DNA of 64,000 nucleotides from Methylocella silvestris BL2 (GTDB taxonomy: Bacteria; Pseudomonadota; Alphaproteobacteria; Rhizobiales; Beijerinckiaceae), in NCBI RefSeq assembly GCF_000021745.1, contig NC_011666.1, positions 1,364,001 to 1,428,000 on the forward strand. Reading direction: 5' to 3'. The position numbers and the translations under genes are program-made. The stretch's first letter is position 1. Every line of letters begins with the position of its first letter. This document shows positions 1 through 7,779 of the stretch, piece by piece. The notes beneath the pieces are model-generated. The model did not search any database. It had not been told where the DNA came from and saw nothing but the letters and a program-made list of their open reading frames with translations.

Positions 1-1383
1 GCTCCCGGCGCCTTCATGCTGCGAATGCGCCTGAACAATATAAGCGCCGGTCTGACCGGCCAGGATTGTCTGCTCGACGGCCTCATCTCACTCGATGAAC
101 AGGGCCGGATCGTCGGCGCGACGCGCACGGGGCTCAATCTGCTCCGCGCCGAGCGTCATTCGGATATTCTTTCCAAGAAAGTGGAGGCGGTGCTTGGGGT
201 CACGCTTGGCGATCTGCGCGCCTGCGCGCGCCAGGGCGAACCGATTGAACTCGAGATCCCACACGGCTGGCGGCTCAAGGCGGAATTCATCGTCAGGCGG
301 CGCCCCGAGAAGGACATTGTTCAATCCAGCCGCGTCTCTACGGTCAAGGGGGGAAGCCGCGCCGCCCCGGGCGCGGCGCCGGGCCGCGGCGCCAAGGAAG
401 GAAATGGGGAGGAATGGCGCGACGCCGTTCTCGAAGCCGCGCAGCAAAAAGCCATCAATCTCCAGAAACAGAAGATACCGATCCTGATCACTGGCGAGTC
501 AGGCGTCGGCAAGGATCATTTGGTGCGGATGATTCACGCGCAGGGCATCCGCAAGGGGCGGCCGCTCGTGCTGGTGAATTGCGCGGCGATCCCGCGCGAT
601 CTGATTTCGAGCGAGCTGTTTGGCTACGTGCCCGGCAGTTTCACGGGCGCGCGCACCGGCGGCAAGGCGGGCAAGTTCGTCGAAGCGCATACAGGCGTTC
701 TGTTCCTCGACGAAATCGGCGATATGGCGCTGGATCTCCAGACCGCGCTGCTCTGCGCGCTCGACAGTTCGGAAATCGTGCCGGTCGGCGGCTCGAAGCC
801 GGTCCGGGTCGACGTTCAAGTCATCGCGGCGACCAACAGCGATCTGCCCGACTGCGTCAGAAAAGGCGCGTTTCGACGCGATCTCTACTATCGCCTGAAC
901 GGCGCGCAATTCTGGTTGCCGCCGCTGCGGGAGCGTCCCGACAAGCTCGGTTTGATCGAGCATTTGTGGGAGCTCGAACTTAAGGCGCAGGGAGTCGACG
1001 AGCGCAAGACGTTGAGCGCGGAAGTTTGGGATATTTTCGAGCGACATCCATGGCCGGGCAATATTCGCGAATTGCTCAATGTGCTGCGCTCCTGTTTGGC
1101 CATGACCACAGGCCGCGAAACCCAGGTTTCCGATCTCCCGATCGACTTTCTTAAGGAGATGAGCGCTTCGGCCCAGGGCGACGAAGAGGGAGAGGCCGCG
1201 CTGTCGACGCTTGCCAAATGGCGGCCCTCGCTCGAGGCCAAGGCGCTCGCCGACTGGGAGGCTGACGCGATCCGGTCGGCGCTCGCCAAGACGGCGGGCA
1301 ATATTTCGGAATCGGCCCGACAGCTCGGGATCACGCGCGCGACCCTGTACCATAAGATGGCGCGGCTCGGTTTGCGTAAATGA
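1..1383 (+). CDS. mmoR: MmoR, sigma54-dependent activator of soluble methane monooxygenase (5' end outside window)
   Basis: The frame is open to base 1, so the N-terminal sensory part is missing; the first in-window ATG is at base 16. What remains is a central AAA+ domain with Walker A GESGVGK (about residue 165 from base 1), the sigma54-contact loop as GSFTGA (about 212), Walker B LFLDEIGD, then the PWPGNIREL segment and a C-terminal Fis-type helix-turn-helix (ARQLGITRATLYHKM). This is the AcoR/NtrC enhancer-binding architecture. The assignment as MmoR rests on the GroEL-like mmoG two genes downstream, an arrangement known from sMMO clusters of methanotrophs. It would activate a -24/-12 promoter of the mmo operon. 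The loop has Ser where the family usually has Ala. Confidence 0.85.
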   Translation, partial: APGAFMLRMRLNNISAGLTGQDCLLDGLISLDEQGRIVGATRTGLNLLRAERHSDILSKKVEAVLGVTLGDLRACARQGEPIELEIPHGWRLKAEFIVRRRPEKDIVQSSRVSTVKGGSRAAPGAAPGRGAKEGNGEEWRDAVLEAAQQKAINLQKQKIPILITGESGVGKDHLVRMIHAQGIRKGRPLVLVNCAAIPRDLISSELFGYVPGSFTGARTGGKAGKFVEAHTGVLFLDEIGDMALDLQTALLCALDSSEIVPVGGSKPVRVDVQVIAATNSDLPDCVRKGAFRRDLYYRLNGAQFWLPPLRERPDKLGLIEHLWELELKAQGVDERKTLSAEVWDIFERHPWPGNIRELLNVLRSCLAMTTGRETQVSDLPIDFLKEMSASAQGDEEGEAALSTLAKWRPSLEAKALADWEADAIRSALAKTAGNISESARQLGITRATLYHKMARLGLRK

Positions 1384-1416
1384 GGGACAAGACGGCGCCA
1401 TAGCTGGGAGAGAAAA

Positions 1417-1767
1417 ATGGACGAAGACGTCGAACAATTTCTCGCCGCGATGGCAAAAAGCGCCGACGCCACAACCCATGAATTGGAGATCGAGGAAGCG
1501 GCGCTGCGCGCCCTGATCGGCGGCGCGCGCGCCGAGGAGCTGGAGCTGCTTTGGACGCAGCAGCTTGATCCCGCCGATGAAGAAGACATCAAGCGCTACA
1601 TGGATTGGAACGACAAAAAGTTGATCTGGATCTGGCGCCGCCTCGAGCGTTCGCGCGAGCGGCGGGTCGCCGCGGGACGCGCCTATATGATCAACAGCCA
1701 GGGCACCGCGGCGCCGGCGATTTCCGCTCCAGCGAAAGCCGGCGCGCGGCCTCGCAAACCTCTTTAA
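1417..1767 (+). CDS. Small acidic protein between mmoR and mmoG, possibly MmoD-like
   Basis: 116 residues, start ATG preceded by GGGAGAG. The N-terminal two thirds is acidic and helical (ELEIEEAALRALIGG, then DPADEEDIKRYMDW); the C-terminal part is basic (LIWIWRRLERSRERRV) with an Ala/Pro-rich tail. It starts 33 nt after mmoR, so it is probably co-transcribed. I do not recognise a domain with certainty. From memory, the W-rich, Arg-rich stretch recalls the MmoD/OrfY protein of sMMO operons, which is of similar size, but that is a weak resemblance. A role in sMMO regulation or assembly is inferred from position only. Confidence 0.7.
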   Translation: MDEDVEQFLAAMAKSADATTHELEIEEAALRALIGGARAEELELLWTQQLDPADEEDIKRYMDWNDKKLIWIWRRLERSRERRVAAGRAYMINSQGTAAPAISAPAKAGARPRKPL

Positions 1768-1807
1768 GCCGGCGTCGCTGCGCCGCGCTTTTTTGACGCC
1801 GCCCTGA

Positions 1808-1829
1808 GCCGGCGGGGCTTTTCGCCGGC
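1808..1829. terminator. GC-rich hairpin after the small ORF
   Basis: GCCGGCG (1808-1814) pairs perfectly with CGCCGGC (1823-1829) around an 8-nt loop. It lies 40 nt past the stop codon of the small ORF and ahead of mmoG. No T-tract follows it, although a T6 run sits just upstream at 1789-1794. It could attenuate transcription between the mmoR unit and mmoG. Confidence 0.35.
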
Positions 1830-1847
1830 CAACCAGGCTGCCGGATG

Positions 1848-1895
1848 GAGCATGACGCCGAATAGCATCACGGCTTTCGGACCGGCATCATGCTC
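1848..1895. repeat. Alphaproteobacterial intergenic palindromic repeat
   Basis: An imperfect palindrome with outer arms GAGCATGACGCCGAA and CGGCATCATGCTC around a short loop containing CGGCTTTCGG. This matches the GAGCATGATGCCGAAAA-type dispersed intergenic palindromes of Hyphomicrobiales as I remember them. It separates the small ORF from mmoG. Confidence 0.6.
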
Positions 1896-1998
1896 TAAAC
1901 ACGAAGGTCGATCACGGTCATGGTCTTGGATTTAGGCGAAATCCAAACGCATCGTGGCCCAACAAGGCTTTGCGCGTCGCCGCGCGAAGAGGCTGTGA

Positions 1999-3762
<1,764 letters not shown>

Positions 3763-3785
3763 GATCCATGTGACGGCGCGATAAA

Positions 3786-3822
3786 GCCTGCGCCGCGCCG
3801 ATATGTTCGCGGAGGCGCAGGC
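3786..3822. terminator. Hairpin downstream of mmoG
   Basis: GCCTGCGCC (3786-3794) is perfectly complementary to GGCGCAGGC (3814-3822), 24 nt after the mmoG stop. There is no T-tract, so termination or 3'-end protection is only suggested. Confidence 0.35.
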
Positions 3823-4148
3823 AAACTCGGCGCCGCGATCATGCAGCAGGGCGCGCGCGATGCGACGGCGCCCTGTTGTGATTCTGCCGGAATGCCATTC
3901 GCGCTTAATCCAAAGGTCGCCGTCACTGTGCATATCGCCTGCGAACCGCTCGACCGGACGCATCGGGTCCCTGTTCAGATGACATACGCTGTATAGAAAA
4001 GCGCAGGTCAATTCCCGCTAAATGCCTGTAGCAATGTTTTCGTCAACCTTTTTGCCATTGCAACGTATACATCTAACATACTGTTTAAGCGTGTGTTTTT
4101 TAAGATTCCGAGTCGATGTTCCGATTGCTGTTTGATCCTGCCGTCGAC

Positions 4149-4163
4149 TGGCACGCCTCCTGC
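4149..4163 (+). promoter_or_regulatory. Possible sigma54 (-24/-12) promoter
   Basis: TGGCAC, five bases, then CTGC. The -24 hexamer is perfect and GG-N10-GC spacing is kept; the -12 element has C for the first T of TTGC. It lies 72 nt upstream of the ATG at 4236. Since an enhancer-binding protein gene (mmoR) is close by, control by MmoR is conceivable. A match this short can occur by chance. Confidence 0.35.
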
Positions 4164-4235
4164 GATTGCTTTGTCAGCAAGGCGAACGCGAAATATGCGG
4201 GCGCCGAAATTCCGACAAAAGCGGGAGGCGCTTCA

Positions 4236-4586
4236 ATGAGCAATACCAGGAGTTTTTTGTTTGTCGGGGCCGCCATCATGGCCGGGCTCCTTTGCCGCGA
4301 AGCGAGCGCGGAAGATCCTTCGCGCGCATTCATCGACCGCTTGTCCGGGGAGCCGTTCAGAACCAATAGCGCCGGTCCGGTTTCGACCAAGATCGAAACT
4401 AATCCTGCGCAAGCCTATATTGACAGGCTGGCGGGCGCCACGCAGGTCGCCGAACACCTTGGGCCCGGCACGACGGCGATCACAACCGACACGACACAAG
4501 ACTTCATCGATCGCGTGGCTGCGCCACATGCTTTCACCACCCGCGGCGCAAGCACAGGCCGGCAACGCTCCGCAGCTGCCCATTGA
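4236..4586 (+). CDS. Secreted protein with three IDRL-type repeats
   Basis: 116 residues. ATG at 4236 is chosen because GGGAGG lies 10 nt upstream and a signal peptide follows (SFLFVGAAIMAGLLCREASA). The mature part has three spaced repeats: RAFIDRLSGEPF, QAYIDRLAGATQ and QDFIDRVAAPHA, about 35 residues apart. No cysteine other than the one in the signal region and no known domain. Function unknown; a small periplasmic protein is inferred. It lies between mmoG and irr, on the same strand as both. Confidence 0.65.
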   Translation: MSNTRSFLFVGAAIMAGLLCREASAEDPSRAFIDRLSGEPFRTNSAGPVSTKIETNPAQAYIDRLAGATQVAEHLGPGTTAITTDTTQDFIDRVAAPHAFTTRGASTGRQRSAAAH

Positions 4587-4702
4587 GCCCTTTCTTGAAC
4601 TGCCCGCATGAAGATCAATCGACCACATGAAGGCCGATCGTTCGCTACTCCAAAAAATACTTTCAATGCCAAGAAAAAAGAAAAATCAAAGGGACATGCG
4701 TC

Positions 4703-5179
4703 ATGAACGATTCAAGGAGGCAGTATCTTGCCGGAACTCCGGCCCTATCCAAGGCTCAGATCGGCGTTTTTTTGAAGAGCTACGGTCTGCGGGCGACTCG
4801 TCAGCGTCGAGGCCTCGTGAGGCTGCTCTTCGGCAAGAACGATCGGCATGTAACAGCCGAATCTTTGGCTAATGAGGCCAGAGCCGCAAATACCCACACA
4901 TCAATGGCCACAGTCTACAACGTTCTCAATCTGTTTGCGCAGGTGGGACTGATCCGCAGTCTGGCAATCGAGGGAGACAGGGCGATTTTTGACACGAACA
5001 CAAGCGACCATTCTCACTATTTCTTTGAGGATACAAAGGAGGTTCGCGATATCGAATCGAGCGAAATGAACCTCGCCGCTCATATTGAGGCGCCAGACGG
5101 CTACGAGGTTTCAAGGGTGGATGTTGTCGTGACGTTGAGGCGAAAGGACGCGACGCCGCCTGCGCGGGCCGGTCGGTGA
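4703..5179 (+). CDS. irr: Irr, Fur-family iron/haem response regulator
   Basis: 158 residues, ATG at 4703 with AAAGGGA upstream. The N-terminal winged helix has the Fur-family signature (LRATRQRRGLVRLLF ... TSMATVYNVLNLFAQVGLIRS, residues about 30-90). The dimerisation part has FDTNTSDHSHYFFED, where Fur proper has an HHDH metal site, and there is no C-terminal Cys-rich zinc site. That pattern fits Irr, the haem-responsive iron regulator of Rhizobiales and relatives. It would control haem and iron-storage genes through ICE motifs. Single-gene unit with its own terminator. Confidence 0.82.
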   Translation: MNDSRRQYLAGTPALSKAQIGVFLKSYGLRATRQRRGLVRLLFGKNDRHVTAESLANEARAANTHTSMATVYNVLNLFAQVGLIRSLAIEGDRAIFDTNTSDHSHYFFEDTKEVRDIESSEMNLAAHIEAPDGYEVSRVDVVVTLRRKDATPPARAGR

Positions 5180-5629
5180 CTCGTTCCAGTAGCGTATCGA
5201 ATTCAAATTGAAGCGTAAGTATTCGCCTTCGGTAGATCGACCGGCGCGCTAATTGGCGGCGCTATTGGAGCCCGAACGGCTCAAACGATGCAGGCCGGTA
5301 TCATTTCTGACGCTTTCCTTCGGACGTCCTGCGGAAGCCCCGTCCCGCAGGACGTCTTTTTTTGCGCCTAGCATGATGAGCTGTAAGTTTGCCCTTTAAC
5401 GCGATGAGCCGCCTCCATGCGCGTCGCCGGGCCGCTACAATCGGCGAGGTCTTGAAGTCCGACATATCTCCATTTTAAACACTTTGCTTAAGCAGACGTC
5501 GGGCGCCTCCGCGCAGCCGTTCTCGGCGATGCGCCCCGCGGCGTCGAGGCGGCCGGCACGTCAGGCTCACACCCGATTCCCGCATGATGAACCCGGTGCG
5601 CCAAAAGCGGACCCACATGCGGTTGCGGA
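5180..5629. other. Intergenic region after irr
   Basis: Holds the irr terminator at 5323-5363. Apart from that I see no gene on either strand. Confidence 0.5.
5323..5363 (+). terminator. Strong rho-independent terminator after irr
   Basis: A perfect 12-bp stem, GACGTCCTGCGG (5323-5334) with CCGCAGGACGTC (5345-5356), a 10-nt loop and a T7 tract at 5357-5363. It lies 144 nt downstream of irr. Confidence 0.85.
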
Positions 5630-5977
5630 TTAATGCTTTGCGAGACTTAGGATGTAAGCCGCGATGGAATCGGTTTCTTGTTGATCCAATATGATATTCG
5701 GCATGGTCGGATGGGACGACCGAAGGAAGACTTTGATCGCGAGTTCGCTTGTCGATGGCATGCGGCTGATGTCGACGAAGCTGGGGGCCTTTGAGTTCGC
5801 AGGTTGCGGCGTTGGAACGGGGCCAACCTGATGACAGGCGCTGCAGACGGTCTCGGCGAGCTGCCGCCCGATGGCTGGATCTGCCGTTTGGGCGTTGGCG
5901 TTCGAAAAGGAGACGACTGCGGCGAGAAGCGCCGTGGGTGAGTTGAATTTTATCATCGACCAGCTTCTTTTGCTCAC
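5630..5977 (-). CDS. Small c-type cytochrome (class I)
   Basis: 115 residues from a GTG start at 5977 (AGGGGAAG upstream); an ATG at 5956 is the alternative. It has a signal peptide (SPTALLAAVVSFSNANAQ), one haem-binding motif CSACH near residue 45 and a likely axial Met in HPTMPNIIL near residue 90. The size and motif order fit a monohaem cytochrome c of the c552/c5 type, a soluble periplasmic electron carrier. It stands alone and divergent from its right-hand neighbourhood, so its redox partners cannot be named. Confidence 0.85.
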   Translation of the reverse strand: MSKRSWSMIKFNSPTALLAAVVSFSNANAQTADPAIGRQLAETVCSACHQVGPVPTPQPANSKAPSFVDISRMPSTSELAIKVFLRSSHPTMPNIILDQQETDSIAAYILSLAKH

Positions 5978-6647
5978 TTCGGCTTCCCCTCGTTAAACAC
6001 ACGCGCCGATTTTCTTAGGTACGTCCGCTGATTTTGGGCGGATGCCTTTTCGAGCGCTCTCACGCGCGCCGAGACGCAGCGGCGCGCGAATCCATTTTAC
6101 ATCGCACGGGCAATAATTTCGTTACCAGATTGCGATTTAGTCTGGGGGCTGCGGGCTCGGAGATCGTAGCGCCTTTACAAATTCACGGACAGGGGAATAC
6201 TCCCAAGGCCATTCCTGTTCCGGCGGCCGCTGCGGGCTTGGAATTCAGAGACGAAACTGCCAATCAGGACCGACGGCCTTCCGCCTGCGAAGCCGTTAGC
6301 CCGCTGCGGCCTTTCCGCCGCCGGACGACGCATGAGCCGCAGGGCCGTCGACGCAACAGCGCCCTGACGCTGAATGGCCTCGCAGACAGCAGGTCTGTAT
6401 GGCTCTCTGCTTCAGTCTGGACGAGGAGACGAATGGCTACTTTGCGTTTGTAGGGGCGTGTTCTCCCGCGCCTTCGGGCGGCGGCGTGACTCAGGTTGGC
6501 GCGCGACGCTTGCACGTGCGGCAAACGAACCAAATTACGCTGATGCGCCGGAGCCGGCCGTTGGCGCCCGGGACCCCAGACGCCTCACTCGTCATTGCTC
6601 GCGCGCCGGCCGCTGGCTGGCGCGCGGACCACGCAAGGTCGATTCGC
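5978..6647. other. Intergenic stretch without supported gene
   Basis: Several overlapping open frames exist but none has convincing composition, a good start or recognisable motifs. Probably non-coding or a decayed gene. Confidence 0.45.
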
Positions 6648-6896
6648 TTAAGCGATCTTGAGCCGATCGGCGTTGGCCGCGACGTGTTCGCGATATCGGC
6701 CAATGACTTCGTCGAAAGAGCCGCCCGCGATCAAGGTGGACATCGCCTCAAATCCAGCGTCGATCTTTTCGTTGATCATGAGGCTGGTTTCGTCGCTTGC
6801 CGAAGAGCCGCCCATGGCCAGTTTCAGTAACCGGAGGCCGATCACGCTGTTTGATTCGATCAAAAGTGAGGTGAAGGCGTGTGTAGACCTAAACAT
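6648..6896 (-). CDS. Short conserved alphaproteobacterial protein of unknown function
   Basis: 82 residues, ATG at 6896 with GGAGCAGC upstream. The sequence LIESNSVIGLRLLKLAMGG followed by a helical, Glu/Asp-rich C-terminus (SFDEVIGRYREHVAANADRL) resembles small phasin-like or DUF-type proteins that recur in Rhizobiales. No catalytic motif. Function not known. Confidence 0.6.
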   Translation of the reverse strand: MFRSTHAFTSLLIESNSVIGLRLLKLAMGGSSASDETSLMINEKIDAGFEAMSTLIAGGSFDEVIGRYREHVAANADRLKIA

Positions 6897-7257
6897 TGAA
6901 GCTGCTCCGGGCAGCCTGCATGCTGCAATGAGTGAAGTCTGAATGTGTCACGAAAGTTCCACTAAAGCACACCCCACGCGTTTCGGCGGCGCGTGGCGTG
7001 CTTGGCAGCGTCGAGCCGCCGGCGCCGGAGCATCGAGAGCGAGGCGCATGGAAAAATGGAGCCGGCGCGCAAACCGGCTCCATGTTCAAGGCAGGAATTT
7101 GCCGCAGCCTGCGCAGCGAGGGGAGGCAAGTCGAAGGCCGACAGCAAGGTCCAGATATCCAGGATGACAGGTAATCCACCGCCCGAGCTATAGCCAATAT
7201 CGACTAGTTCGGCGCGGGCGCCGAGGTCGGGACACGGAGCGCATTCGGGTCCCAGCT
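6897..7257. other. Intergenic region downstream of the oxidoreductase operon
   Basis: No gene supported; contains a minus-strand terminator at 7051-7083. Confidence 0.5.
7051..7083 (-). terminator. Rho-independent terminator of the MCO/oxidoreductase operon
   Basis: Read on the minus strand: ATGGAGCCGG, 8-nt loop, CCGGCTCCAT, then T5. It lies about 175 nt beyond the stop of the 2Fe-2S subunit gene. Confidence 0.7.
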
Positions 7258-7779
7258 TCAGCCGCCCTTCAGAAAACGATGTGGGTCAGCGAGAATCACA
7301 TCCCGCACGGCCTCATGATATTTGACGTAGCCTGTACAGCGGCAAAGGTGACCGTCGAGCGCATCGGCAATGGTTTTCTCGAGATCGGCGCGGGCCACCG
7401 GCGTTCTCGCCAATTGCTCCAGCAGAACCTGACCCTCGTTGAGAAAACCCGGAGTGCAATAGCCACACTGGAACGCAAAATGCTCGATGAAGGCTTTCTG
7501 CAACACGGTCAGCTGGCCGTTCTCGGCGTGTCCCTCGATGGTGCGGATCGTCTTTCCGTCAAAGCTTGCCGCCGGCGCAATACAGGTGGGCTCGGTATGG
7601 CTTGTCCCGTCCGGCAGATCGACGATGACCGCGCAGCTTAAACACTGCGCGGCGCCGCATCCGAACTTGGTGCCCGTCATCCCCAAATATTCGCGCAGGA
7701 AATCGTTCATCGTCAGATCGTCGCGCACGTCCATGGGTCCGTGGGCGCGACCATTGATCGTCAGGGCAAGTTGCGTCAT
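7258..7779 (-). CDS. 2Fe-2S small subunit of a molybdenum hydroxylase (isoquinoline 1-oxidoreductase type)
   Basis: 173 residues. It has a plant-type 2Fe-2S ferredoxin domain (GCGAAQCLSCAVIVD, about residues 40-55) and the second, helical 2Fe-2S domain (FQCGYCTPGF near 100 and LCRCTGY near 145), the normal architecture of the small subunit of xanthine dehydrogenase-family enzymes. Its ATG overlaps the stop of the upstream large-subunit gene by 4 nt, so the two are translationally coupled. It would pass electrons from the molybdenum centre to an external acceptor; no FAD subunit is encoded nearby. Confidence 0.92.
   Translation of the reverse strand: MTQLALTINGRAHGPMDVRDDLTMNDFLREYLGMTGTKFGCGAAQCLSCAVIVDLPDGTSHTEPTCIAPAASFDGKTIRTIEGHAENGQLTVLQKAFIEHFAFQCGYCTPGFLNEGQVLLEQLARTPVARADLEKTIADALDGHLCRCTGYVKYHEAVRDVILADPHRFLKGG

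Larger units (their letters stand above)
3763..4235. other. Intergenic region mmoG to secreted repeat protein
   Basis: No supported gene. The 3' half (4020-4110) is AT-rich and promoter-like; a GG-N10-GC element at 4149-4163 is listed separately. Confidence 0.5.

Noticed and set aside
499-1479. Long minus-strand open frame opposite mmoR
   Set aside because: High-GC antisense shadow of the mmoR frame; no start signal or protein-like motif.
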